From the NCBI GenBank assembly GCA_963727535.1, contig CAVSGR010000001.1, positions 1,054,001 to 1,118,000 of the forward strand: a stretch of 64,000 nucleotides of DNA, written 5' to 3'. The first letter of the stretch is position 1. Each line of letters opens with the position of its first letter. The stretch comes from RBG-16-34-14 sp963727535. GTDB taxonomy: Bacteria; Bacteroidota; Ignavibacteria; Ignavibacteriales; Ignavibacteriaceae. A model generated the notes under the pieces. That model was not told the origin of the DNA and did no database searches. It saw only the letters and a program-made list of their open reading frames with translations. Made by a program: the position numbers and the translations under genes. Of the stretch, positions 16,581-25,841 are shown piece after piece.

Positions 16581-17372
16581 TTACATCAAGCCTTTTATCC
16601 AGCCGCCATCAATTTGAATAGTGTCGCCGGTCAAATAACTCGCTTTTGCTGAAGCAAGAAAAACTATTACCGAAGCAATTTCACTTGGTAGTGCAAGCCG
16701 TCCCATAGGAACTTCCTTAGCCATATCTGCAAGCACTTCTTCATGAGATGTTTCTTCTCTCTTTGCTCTTTCGACTGCAAGTTCATAAAGCCGGTTAGTT
16801 AAAGTAAAACCAGGCGCAACACAGTTTACTGTAATATTGTACTTTGCAATTTCATTACTTAATGATTTAGAAAAACCAACTATTCCGGTTCTTAATGAAT
16901 TAGATAAAACAAGATTATCAATTGGCTGCTTAACTGTAATTGAAGTTATGTTGATTATTCTCCCCCACTCTTTGATTATCATATCGGGGACGACCAGGTT
17001 ACAAAATCTTACAACACTTAATAATACCTGCTCAAAAGCAGCATGCCAGTTTGGTTCAGTTAATTCTCTGAAGTAGCCGGGTACAGGACCGCCGCAGTTG
17101 TTAACAAGAATATCTATGGTGCCAAATTCTTTTTTAACAGATGCTACCGTTGCTTCAATATCCGATGCTTTATTAAGATCACATACACACCAGAATGGTC
17201 CCGCTTTATATTTACTTTTTAATTCGTCTGCTGTTTTAATCAAATCATCTTTATTCCTGGAGCATATCGCAACATTGCACTCTTCTGATAAAAACGTATC
17301 GACAACGGCTTTACCAATTCCTTTGCTCGATGCCGTAACAAGAACGGTTTTTCCTTTTAATCCTAAGTCCAT
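16581..17372 (-). CDS. SDR family protein lacking the catalytic Tyr/Lys (FabG-like)
   Basis: A 263-residue Rossmann-fold protein. NAD(P)-binding signatures TASSKGIGKAV and DILVNNCGGPVPG and the end motif TGDTIQIDGGWIKG match beta-ketoacyl-ACP-reductase-like SDRs. After the catalytic-serine region INITSITVKQP, the usual YxxxK is replaced by NLVLSNSLRTG. This matches a known BKR-like subgroup that lacks part of the active site. The chemistry is therefore uncertain despite the fold. It lies next to MarC on the same strand, 25 bp downstream of it. Confidence 0.85.
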   Translation of the reverse strand: MDLGLKGKTVLVTASSKGIGKAVVDTFLSEECNVAICSRNKDDLIKTADELKSKYKAGPFWCVCDLNKASDIEATVASVKKEFGTIDILVNNCGGPVPGYFRELTEPNWHAAFEQVLLSVVRFCNLVVPDMIIKEWGRIINITSITVKQPIDNLVLSNSLRTGIVGFSKSLSNEIAKYNITVNCVAPGFTLTNRLYELAVERAKREETSHEEVLADMAKEVPMGRLALPSEIASVIVFLASAKASYLTGDTIQIDGGWIKGLM

Positions 17373-17397
17373 TTTATTACTTAAGTCTAATAAAAAA

Positions 17398-17985
17398 TTA
17401 TTTTAAAGATGAATAAATATTAATCAGTCCTACACGAATCATCATCACAGCAATTGATGCTAGTAGAAGTGAAGCTATTTTTGCAAAAGCCCTGGAACCT
17501 CCCTGACCAATTACTTTTATGAGCCACTGTGCATTAAACAAAACTAATCCGACTATTAGAAAATTTAAAACCATTGAGACTATAGTCGCTAAGTAGCCAA
17601 AACCATCAACCAGAATTAAAATTGTAGTAAGTGCCGCAGGTCCCATAATAAGAGGAATTCCGAGTGGGACAACACCGATATCAGTGCCGGGGTCTCTTCT
17701 TTTTTCAGATGAACTTAAAATATCGGTAACTGAAAGGACTAAAAGTATTATTCCGCCTGCAATTCTGAAATCATCTATAGTTATTCCCAGGAAATTCAAT
17801 ACGGCTTTTCCACCGCCAAGAAAAATATTTGCAACAATAAATGCAGCCAGTAAAGCTTCTAGAATTAATTTTTTTCTTTTTGCCGCAGAGATTTCATGTG
17901 TATATCCGAGGAAGATCGGGACAGTGCCAATAATATCAATAGCAACAAATAATGGAATAAATGATAATAAAAAAATTTGGATCAT
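17398..17985 (-). CDS. MarC/NAAT family integral membrane protein
   Basis: A 195-residue membrane protein with six hydrophobic segments. Family signatures include PLFVAIDIIGTVPIFLG at the start, AGGIILLVLSVTDILSS and VPLGIPLIMGPAALTTILI. MarC proteins have no firmly established substrate. It starts 2 bp downstream of the lpxA stop, so the two are probably cotranscribed. Confidence 0.9.
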   Translation of the reverse strand: MIQIFLLSFIPLFVAIDIIGTVPIFLGYTHEISAAKRKKLILEALLAAFIVANIFLGGGKAVLNFLGITIDDFRIAGGIILLVLSVTDILSSSEKRRDPGTDIGVVPLGIPLIMGPAALTTILILVDGFGYLATIVSMVLNFLIVGLVLFNAQWLIKVIGQGGSRAFAKIASLLLASIAVMMIRVGLINIYSSLK

Positions 17986-17987
17986 AA

Positions 17988-18761
17988 TTACTTTGAAATT
18001 CCTCTTCCGGCGTCTTCAATAAATCTAAGCAGATGTTTTATTTCTTCTACCTGATGCAAATCGGATTTAATTTTCTTTACTGCCTGTGAAACATTCAACC
18101 CGGAACTATAAATCAGCTTATAGGCTTTCTTAAGATCTTCTATAGTTTGAGGCTTAAAACCTTTTCTTTTCAAACCTACAATATTTAATCCTTCATATTG
18201 AAGTGGATTTCCAGAGAATAATGCATAAGGCGGAACATCTTTAACAACCATCGAATGTGCACCAACCATTGTATTCCTCCCAATCTTACAAAACTGATGA
18301 ACACCTACTAAGCCTCCAAGCACAACATTATCTTCCAGAACTACATGCCCTGCTAAGGCAACACTATTAACAACTATGCAGTTATCTCCTATAACACAAT
18401 CATGCCCTGTATGAGAGTTAGCCATAAAGAGGCAATTATTTCCTACAACAGTTTTGTTTCCTTCAATTGTACTCCGGCTGATAGTTACGAATTCTCTTAT
18501 TGTATTGTTATCGCCGATTACTAATTGTGAATATTGTCCTTTGAATTTTAAATCCTGTGGAATAGCCGCAAGCACTGAGTAAGGATAAATAATATTGTTC
18601 TTTCCAATTCTTGCACCGGTTTTAATGTTTGCATTATTATGAACTACAGTTCCTTCTCCTATCTCAACATCATTTTCAATAATAGCAAAAGGACCTATTT
18701 CAACATCCGAAGAAATTTTTGCTTCCGGGCTAACGATTGCAGTTGGATGGATTTTTGACAT
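17988..18761 (-). CDS. lpxA: UDP-N-acetylglucosamine O-acyltransferase (LpxA)
   Basis: A 257-residue left-handed beta-helix enzyme that adds the first acyl chain to UDP-GlcNAc in lipid A synthesis. Hexapeptide repeats (VEIGPFAIIENDVEIGEG type) cover residues 15-190. The catalytic-histidine segment MANSHTGHDCVIGDN is intact, and the C-terminal helical domain is complete. The start, MSKIHPTAIVSPEAKIS, is canonical. Its presence shows that an LPS-type outer membrane is made. Confidence 0.93.
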   Translation of the reverse strand: MSKIHPTAIVSPEAKISSDVEIGPFAIIENDVEIGEGTVVHNNANIKTGARIGKNNIIYPYSVLAAIPQDLKFKGQYSQLVIGDNNTIREFVTISRSTIEGNKTVVGNNCLFMANSHTGHDCVIGDNCIVVNSVALAGHVVLEDNVVLGGLVGVHQFCKIGRNTMVGAHSMVVKDVPPYALFSGNPLQYEGLNIVGLKRKGFKPQTIEDLKKAYKLIYSSGLNVSQAVKKIKSDLHQVEEIKHLLRFIEDAGRGISK

Positions 18762-18824
18762 ACTGAGAAAAATTATTTTTATAAAAACGAATTAACGATT
18801 AGCATAACAAAAATAATAAATTTG

Positions 18825-20030
18825 TTAAGATTTAACCATCGACTCTTCAACAATTTTTGCAGTATCGAGAGCTATAACAAGCTCTTCATTGGTAGGTATC
18901 CGTAAAACTTTAACTTTGGAGTTATTTGTAGAAATAATTTTATCGTGATTTTTATTTTTGCTTTCATCCAGTTCAATACCGAGGAATTCAAGATCATCAC
19001 ATACTGCTTTCCTTACATCATGGGAATTTTCTCCAATGCCACCGGTAAAAACAAAAGCATCGAGACCACCCATTGCGGCTGCATAAGAACCAACATATTT
19101 TTTTATTCTGTAACAGAAGAGATCGAAAGCATAACCGGCTCTTTTGTTGTCTTCTTTCATCGCCTTCAAAATTTCCCGCATATCACTGCTTTCACCACTT
19201 ATTCCAATCAATCCGCTGTGTTTATTAAGAAGTGTATTAGCTTCGTGGAGCGACAAACCTTCTTTTCCCATAATATAAAGTATGATTGAAGGATCTATAT
19301 CACCGCTCCGCGTTCCCATTAATAATCCTTCAAGAGGAGTAAAGCCCATAGTTGTATCTACAGAGATGCCATTTTTAACAGCAGCCATGCTGCAGCCGTT
19401 ACCGAGATGTGCAGTTACAATTTTTAATTCTTTGATATCCTTTCCAATAATTTCTGCAGCCCGGTTTGCTACATAAAAATGTGATGTGCCGTGGAAACCG
19501 TATCTTCTTATTTTATATTTCTTGTAAAGCTCATAAGGTATTCCATAAAGAAAAGCTTTAGGAGGCATAGTACTATGAAATGCAGTGTCGAATATTGCGC
19601 ATTGAGGAGTGCCGGGAAGCGTTTTTCCTGTAGCTAATATGCCTTTGATATTAGGAGGATTATGAAGAGGCGCAAGCTCGATATTATCCTTCAATACCTG
19701 GATTACTTCATTATTTATCATCACAGATTCTGAAAACGTTTCACCTCCATGAACTACTCTGTGCCCGACAGCTTCAATATCTTTTTTATCAGAAATAACT
19801 CCATGGTTTTTGCTTAACATTACCCCCATCACATATTCAATAGCAATGTTGTGATCGAGTATTTCACCAACAACTTTTATTTCATCACCGTCATATCGTT
19901 TGTGCGTAAGAATAGCGCTGCTCATACCTATTCTTTCAACTACTCCTTTTGCAAGAGCAGTTTTTTCAACCGTGTCAAAAAACTGGTATTTTATCGATGA
20001 GCTGCCGCAATTTAAAACAAGTACTTTCAT
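18825..20030 (-). CDS. ackA: Acetate kinase
   Basis: A 401-residue ASKHA-fold kinase interconverting acetyl phosphate and acetate with ATP/ADP. Conserved motifs: VLNCGSSSIKYQFFD at the N-terminus, AVGHRVVHGGE, YGFHGTSHFYV, VTAHLGNGCSMAAV and FTGGIGENSHDVR. Length is typical. No phosphotransacetylase gene lies beside it. The next upstream gene on the strand encodes 3-hydroxybutyryl-CoA dehydrogenase, pointing to acyl-CoA/acetate metabolism. Confidence 0.95.
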   Translation of the reverse strand: MKVLVLNCGSSSIKYQFFDTVEKTALAKGVVERIGMSSAILTHKRYDGDEIKVVGEILDHNIAIEYVMGVMLSKNHGVISDKKDIEAVGHRVVHGGETFSESVMINNEVIQVLKDNIELAPLHNPPNIKGILATGKTLPGTPQCAIFDTAFHSTMPPKAFLYGIPYELYKKYKIRRYGFHGTSHFYVANRAAEIIGKDIKELKIVTAHLGNGCSMAAVKNGISVDTTMGFTPLEGLLMGTRSGDIDPSIILYIMGKEGLSLHEANTLLNKHSGLIGISGESSDMREILKAMKEDNKRAGYAFDLFCYRIKKYVGSYAAAMGGLDAFVFTGGIGENSHDVRKAVCDDLEFLGIELDESKNKNHDKIISTNNSKVKVLRIPTNEELVIALDTAKIVEESMVKS

Positions 20031-20057
20031 TCTTTTCCCAACACAATTTTATTAAAA

Positions 20058-20996
20058 CTAATCATCATTTATAATATTACCATTCTCATCGTATTTATAA
20101 AATCCTTCTCCTGTTTTTTTGCCGAGCTTTCTTTCGCGCACAAGTTTTCTAAGAATCGGGCAGGCTCTGTATCTCGGTTCTCCGAGTGTTTTCCATAGTG
20201 TTTCCATCCAGGCAAGCACTTCGTCAAGCCCCATACTGTCGGCAAGTTCGAGGGGACCCATTTGAAAATTGTAACCGAGCCTCATTGCAGTATCTATATC
20301 CTTTGCGGTTGCAACACCTTCAAGGAGAATATACATTGCTTCATTAAGAAGTGGAACTATCGCTCTTGTAGTTACAAAACCGGGATATTCGTAAACTTCA
20401 ACAGCGGTTTTACCTATGCGTGCGGCGAACTTTTTAATTTTCTCCACAGTTTCATTAGAAGTGTGCAAACATTTTATAAGTTCAACTAAAGGAATTTTAG
20501 GAACAGGGTTTAAGAAGTGCATCCCTATAACTTTTTCCGGTCGTGTTGTGGATTCCGCTATTTTGGTTAAGCTTAATGTAGAGGTGTTAGAAATAAAGAT
20601 TGTATCCTTATCGACAATTACATCTATTCTCTGGAAGATACCTTTCTTCAATTCGAAGTCTTCATCAACCGCTTCTATTACAAGATCACATTGAGCAATT
20701 TTATCAAACGTAGTTTCCCATTTTATTCTGCTGAGTATAGCTTTTTTTTCTGATTGAGTTACAGACCATCTCCTGATCTCTCTATCCATTAACGATGATA
20801 AATTTGTTTTTGCTTTATCCAAATGTAGAGAATCCTTTTCAATCAAAACTACTTCAAGTCCTGATGCTGCAATCGTCTGAGCAATTCCCTGACCCATTAA
20901 ACCGGCACCTATAATTGCAATAATATTTATAGAGTCTTCATCGTACTGCTTTCTTTTTTCAAGCAGGTCTTCTAATTTTAAGTTTCCGTTTGTCAT
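20058..20996 (-). CDS. 3-hydroxybutyryl-CoA dehydrogenase
   Basis: A 312-residue NAD-dependent 3-hydroxyacyl-CoA dehydrogenase. The NAD-binding motif IGAGLMGQGIAQTIAASG is followed by DLVIEAVDEDFELKK, STLSLTKIAE, and the catalytic HFLNPVPKIPLVELIK. The C-terminal dimerisation domain has YNFQMGPLELADSMGLDEV. The length is close to single-function Hbd/PaaH enzymes, with about 20 extra N-terminal residues. It probably works in butyrate or fatty-acid-like turnover. It ends 27 bp upstream of ackA. Confidence 0.92.
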   Translation of the reverse strand: MTNGNLKLEDLLEKRKQYDEDSINIIAIIGAGLMGQGIAQTIAASGLEVVLIEKDSLHLDKAKTNLSSLMDREIRRWSVTQSEKKAILSRIKWETTFDKIAQCDLVIEAVDEDFELKKGIFQRIDVIVDKDTIFISNTSTLSLTKIAESTTRPEKVIGMHFLNPVPKIPLVELIKCLHTSNETVEKIKKFAARIGKTAVEVYEYPGFVTTRAIVPLLNEAMYILLEGVATAKDIDTAMRLGYNFQMGPLELADSMGLDEVLAWMETLWKTLGEPRYRACPILRKLVRERKLGKKTGEGFYKYDENGNIINDD

Positions 20997-21066
20997 TTTA
21001 TCTTCCTAAGAATTTCTTTTATTTATCATTTTTCTTTAATAATATCAACTACTTTGCCAAACCCCA

Positions 21067-21888
21067 TTAAAAATCTTTTTTGTTAAACAAGTAAATACTG
21101 TATCCCAAAGCAGTAAGCATAAAGGCCAATGAAGTAAGAATTGGCTGCCAATCAACTATTCCTTCCCCAACAGCAAGATTAATTGTTGTTCCTCCGATGA
21201 GTTCAGAAGTTTTGGGCACAATGTAATAGAAAAAATCAATTACCGATTTAAGAAAATCACTGGTAATAATAGCACCAAATTTTGTTCTTCCTGCATAAAG
21301 CAATGGACTTAAAATGAGGAATATAAAATATGCCGACATCATCCCAAGCATTGAACCTTGCGTAACAACTCCACACAGAACAATAAGAGCATAAAGAACT
21401 GCAAATGTAAAAGTGACTGAAAGAATTATAGTGAGAAAAGCAAAGTTAAATATTGAAAACCTGATCGATATAACAAGCCAGACACCAATAACAAGAAAAG
21501 CAACATTTATAAAAACAACTAAAAGTCCGCCAAAATATTTTCCTAAAAGCAACTGCAAGCGCGAGATAGGTTTTGATAAAAGAAGATCTATATTTCCTTT
21601 TTCAAGCATATGCGGTACAAAGCTTGCACTTGAAAAGATGGAAAGAAGAATGCAAAGACTTACCAGGGGCGTTATAATCAACAATTGTATCGAAGTAACA
21701 ATTTGGTCAAGCATAAGGGTTTTATCATGAACAGTAATGCTGCTTTCAAGAGCGGCATCGCTTAATACATTAACAGCTATTGCAGAAATAATTATCGCCA
21801 GTGCCGACAGCCCAATAAAGAAAAGAAAAACTTTCCTGGCAAGTGCTTCCCTAACAGTATACCAGGTTGCTATCCAGATGTTATTCAT
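21067..21888 (-). CDS. ABC-2 type transporter permease
   Basis: A 273-residue permease with about six hydrophobic segments. It starts MNNIWIATWYTVREALARKV. The amphipathic segment LEKGNIDLLLSKPISRLQLL is typical of NosY/ABC-2 permeases. The start codon shares an ATGA overlap with the ATPase gene upstream, so the two form a two-component transporter. The substrate is unknown. Confidence 0.88.
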   Translation of the reverse strand: MNNIWIATWYTVREALARKVFLFFIGLSALAIIISAIAVNVLSDAALESSITVHDKTLMLDQIVTSIQLLIITPLVSLCILLSIFSSASFVPHMLEKGNIDLLLSKPISRLQLLLGKYFGGLLVVFINVAFLVIGVWLVISIRFSIFNFAFLTIILSVTFTFAVLYALIVLCGVVTQGSMLGMMSAYFIFLILSPLLYAGRTKFGAIITSDFLKSVIDFFYYIVPKTSELIGGTTINLAVGEGIVDWQPILTSLAFMLTALGYSIYLFNKKDF

Positions 21889-22809
21889 TTGTCGCTTTTC
21901 TCCGATTCATTTATCAACGAGATAAACATTTCTTCAAGAGTGTTTTTAAGGGGAACAATCTCTTTAAGCAGAATTCCTTTGCTTCGGATATTATCTATGA
22001 TTTTATTTAATTCATTAATATCAGTTACTTTTACCAAATAACTGCCATCTGGTTGCTTTGTAAAAGCATTACCAATTCCAATATTTTCAGAAGTACTATC
22101 AACTACCAATTTATATTCTTCTTTTTTCTCAGTTAATTCTTTTACTGTTCCTTCACGGAGAAGTCTTCCTTTGTTTAAAATTCCAACACGATCTGTGATA
22201 AGTTCAACTTCGGAAAGAAGATGACTATTCAGGAAAATTGTTTTCTGCCTGCTTTTAAGTTCTGCTAGTATATCCCGAATCTCTTTTCTTCCAATTGGAT
22301 CGACGCCATCAGTCGGTTCATCTAAGAAAAATTAATTCCGGATCATTTATTAAAGCTTGTGCAAGTCCCAGCCTTTGCATCATTCCTTTGGAATATGCTT
22401 TAACTTTTGTTTTCTTCCATTGTGAAAGCTTAACAAGCTCAAGAAGCTCATCTATTCTTTTATCAAGACCGGCTCCGTTCATTCCACTCAGCCTGCCGAA
22501 ATATTTGAGAACTTCTCCGCCTTTTAGATATGAGGGATACTTATGATTTTCCGGAAGATAGCCGATCTCCTTCTTTATTTTGTAATCAGAAATATCTCTT
22601 TCAATCATTGAAGCGCTGCCTGCAGTAGGGAAAGTAATACCAAGAAGAAGTTTAACAAGAGTAGTTTTCCCCGCACCATTCGGACCGAGCAATCCAAATA
22701 TCACGCCTTTTTCAACATTTAAATTGAAATCAACAAGCGCCTGAACTTTATTCTTTTTGAAAGATGAGGAATAAACTTTCGTTAACCCCTTAGTTTCGAT
22801 AATCTTCAT
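21885..22809 (-). CDS. ABC transporter ATPase, one frameshift
   Basis: About 307 residues when joined. The first part has Walker A GLLGPNGAGKTTLVKLLLG and signature YSKGMMQRLGLAQAL but stops after DPELIFLR. The Walker B/D-loop (LDEPTDGVDPIGR) and H-loop (FLNSHLLSEVE) continue in the neighbouring frame to 21885. Removing one T from the five-T run next to 22325-22330 restores IFLDEP. The remaining 90 C-terminal residues match the accessory domain of NatA/CcmA-like ATPases. Partner of the ABC-2 permease downstream. Confidence 0.88.
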
Positions 22810-23009
22810 ACACTAAACATAAATAATCATAGTGTAAATTTAATGAAAAATTAGTTCTTTTAATAAGATTTGTGATGTAAGAATCCCTGAGCGGATAAGC
22901 TGTTTTGAGCGTAGATTAAAGTCGGGAAATATTTTGCAGCTTCCTGTTTTTATCCTATTTTTAAAGCATCATTATTCAATGAGCCAATCTTCGTGCAATA
23001 ATTTGAAAT

Positions 23010-24550
23010 ATGTTTAGGAAAGAGAACCTGAAAAATATTTTGTTAGCAGCCGCCTCAGGAATCTTGTTGGGAATTTCCTTTAATTATTTCATTTTTGTAA
23101 CCGCACTTTTCGCTTTAGTTCCTTTATTAATTGCTATAGATAATAAAAAACTGTCTCATTCTTTTTTATTGGGATTAGTTACAGGCATATTCTTCGGTAT
23201 TATATCCTGCAGTTGGATGGTACAACTTGTACAAAGATATACAGGAACTGAAACGTATACCGGAGCTTTGCTTACTTTTTTTTCTGCCATATTTCTTGGA
23301 CTTCAAATAGGGATTTTCTGTTTTCTATATACTTTGATATCCAGGAAAAGCACTTCAACTAAATATCCTGTGCTGATGAAAGTTATAACCGCATCGGCAA
23401 TATGGATTATTCTTGAATGGTTTAAGATGATTCTTTTCCCCGGTATTCCATGGTTAATGTTTTATCTTGCAATTACACAAAGACATGGATTTATCTAATC
23501 CAACTTTCGTCTGTGACAGGTCCCTGGGGTATTTCATTTATTGTAGTTACTATAAATGTACTTATATCACTTGCGATCATTAAAAAAAAAATAAAGTATC
23601 TGATCGTTTCCGGAATTATCTTCACTGCAAATCTTATTTATGGATTTATTGCTGTTCAATCAAATACTTCTTCTCTTTTTAATCCTGAATTTAAGGCAGC
23701 CATTATTACTGAAAATATTTCTGCCGAAACGAGATGGCAAAAGGAAAACGGAGATTCTTTAGCCTCGATTCTTATCAACCTTAATGTCGAAGCCGCAAAA
23801 TCAAACCCTAATTTAATTGTCTGGACTGAAACAGCTTTGCCATGGAGATTTTCTCCTGATGATGATCTTATAAAGATAGCATTGAGCAAAACACAAAATA
23901 CCAGAGCCACTCATCTCATAGGAATATTAACTACAGCTCCTGCAAAACCCGGCTTTGTATACAATTCGGTTTATTCGATTGAATATGATGGCAGGATTAC
24001 TTCAATATATAACAAGAATGAACTTCTTTCACTTCTTGAAAAACCTTTGTTTGAAACAGATCTATTTAACTCAATGCTGCCTTTTTTTGCAAATATTGGA
24101 TATAGAAATGCACTACCCGGAACAAGCTATAAACCTGCTTATACTTCTGTTGGAAAAGCAGGAATCTTGATATGCAATGAATCCATTTTGCCGATTTGCG
24201 CAAGAGTAACTTCGGATGAAGGCGCAGAGTTCCTCGTAAATATGAGTAATGATGCGTGGTTTGAAAATATGTTTTTATTAAAGCAACATTTTTATACAGC
24301 GCGCATGCGTGCGGTGGAAAACCGAAGAGATATAATCGTGAATAGTAACCGGGGAATTACAGGCATAGTTGACTCAAAGGGAAACATTGTGTCACAAAAA
24401 CAATCGAAACTTCCCGGGTTACTTACAGGAAAAATCGAGATCAGGCACGACAAAACAATTTATACAAAATACGGAGACTGGCTTATTTATTGTTCTTTTC
24501 TTATAATTATAGTGGGTGGTAGAAAATTATATTTTACAAAAAAGAGATAA
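23010..24550 (+). CDS. lnt: Apolipoprotein N-acyltransferase, one frameshift
   Basis: About 513 residues when joined. The N-terminal half has several membrane segments and the motif MILFPGIPWLMFYLAIT. The frame stops at 23498; the nitrilase-fold half (starting near WIYLIQLSSVTGPWGISF) is in the other frame from 23450. One missing A in the AAA at about 23478-23480 explains it. Catalytic regions are present: VVWTETALPWRF-like glutamate segment (IVWTETALPW), the lysine region, and the ILICNESILP segment where the cysteine lies, followed by NMSNDAWF. Lnt adds the third acyl chain to lipoproteins in the inner membrane. Confidence 0.88.
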
Positions 24551-24553
24551 TCT

Positions 24554-25711
24554 ATGAAAAAAATATTACTTGTTCTGATTTCAGTTTTAATCTATACAAC
24601 AATTTCCGAAGCCTATATGAAACAGGGAAACTGGCGGTGGAGAAATGACGACGGCTCTGAGACCACAGCTACCTGGAAAGCAGCAGAAAATACCGGGTTA
24701 GGAACAATTTCTCATTCAACTTCTAATATAAGACTTAGAATAGGATTGTATAATGATGATCCATCTTACATGCGATCTTTAAATATGGTTTTATATTACT
24801 CTTCAGATGGTTCTACTTGGACACAAATAACTACAAATCTAAATAATGCTTTCTTTTTATCTTCTTCTTCTCTTCAAACTTCAACGATGGTGAAAATACT
24901 ACAGCACAGCTATCTGCAAGTGGAGCTAATTTTAAGCCGGTCAAATGATAGAATCTTCGAATACGTTCACCAAGGGTTTAGCTGCTAATACATATACAGA
25001 ATATGAATTCTCAATACTTTCCTCAAGGTTCCATACAGAATAACACTACTTATTATTTTCAAATCAGGCAGACAACTAATAATTCTCCGATAAATGAATA
25101 TGGAACTAACCCAAGTTTAACAACAGACGGCACCTGGCCTGTTGAGTTAACTTCTTTTATTGCAGAAGTAAAACAACTATATGTTGTACTGCATTGGAAA
25201 ACAGCTACAGAAGTAAACATTTATGGATTTGAGGTGGAACGGGCTTCGTCTTCGACTACGCCCGGTCAAGACTGGCAAAAAGTAGGTTTTGTTCAGGGAA
25301 ATGGTAATTCAAACTCGCCAAAAGAATATTCTTTTGCCGATAAGGAATTAAGTGGAGGGAAGTATTCATACAGGTTAAAACAAATAGATCAATGATGGAC
25401 AATTTGAATATTCAAAAATAGTGGAGGTTTCTGTTTCAGAACCGACTAGAGTTTGCTCCTCGAACAAAATTATCCTAATCCATTTAACCCAACAACAAGA
25501 ATAAAATTTTCAATACCGGAAGTACAACAAGTTCAGTTAAGAGTTTATGATGTTCTTGGGAATGAAGTTGCAACATTAGTAAATCAAGAGAAAGAAGCCG
25601 GGAACATACGAAGTTCAATTTAATGCTTCTAATCTAACAAGCGGAATTTACTTTTACACATTAACAGCAGGTAGTTTTTCTGAAACAAAAAAATTAATGT
25701 TGCTCAAGTAA
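24554..25711 (+). pseudogene. T9SS-secreted protein with C-terminal sorting domain, several frame breaks
   Basis: A signal peptide (MKKILLVLISVLIYTTISEA) begins 3 bp after lnt. The mature part starts in one frame, stops at 24986-24988, continues from about 25003 (WPVELTSFIAEVKQLYVVLH, a fibronectin-like repeat typical of T9SS cargo), stops near 25395, then resumes. The last part, 25440-25711, gives the sorting domain: NPFNPTTRIKFSIPE, LRVYDVLGNEVATLVNQEK, SGIYFYTLTAGSFSETKK and a LMLLK end. At least four indels are needed to read through. It may be a real gene with sequence errors or a decayed one. Confidence 0.7.
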
Positions 25712-25732
25712 AGAAATTAGAGTAAAAAATTT

Positions 25733-25763
25733 AAGGGCAAGCTCGAATACTTGCCCTTTTTAT
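25733..25763 (+). terminator. Rho-independent terminator after the T9SS protein gene
   Basis: A perfect 9-bp stem AAGGGCAAG / CTTGCCCTT around an 8-base loop, followed by a short T-rich tail. It lies 22 bp after the stop of the secreted-protein gene and 79 bp before recQ. Confidence 0.8.
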
Positions 25764-25841
25764 TTGTTTCTCTTTTTCAATCCTTTCCCTTTTTACTTAA
25801 GTTGTTTTATATTGGCAAAGCTCTTAGAACTTAAGTAAATA

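Noticed and set aside
22810..23009. 200-bp gap between divergent ABC ATPase and lnt genes
   Set aside because: It must contain promoters for both, but no convincing -35/-10 pair, repeat or RNA gene could be singled out by eye.
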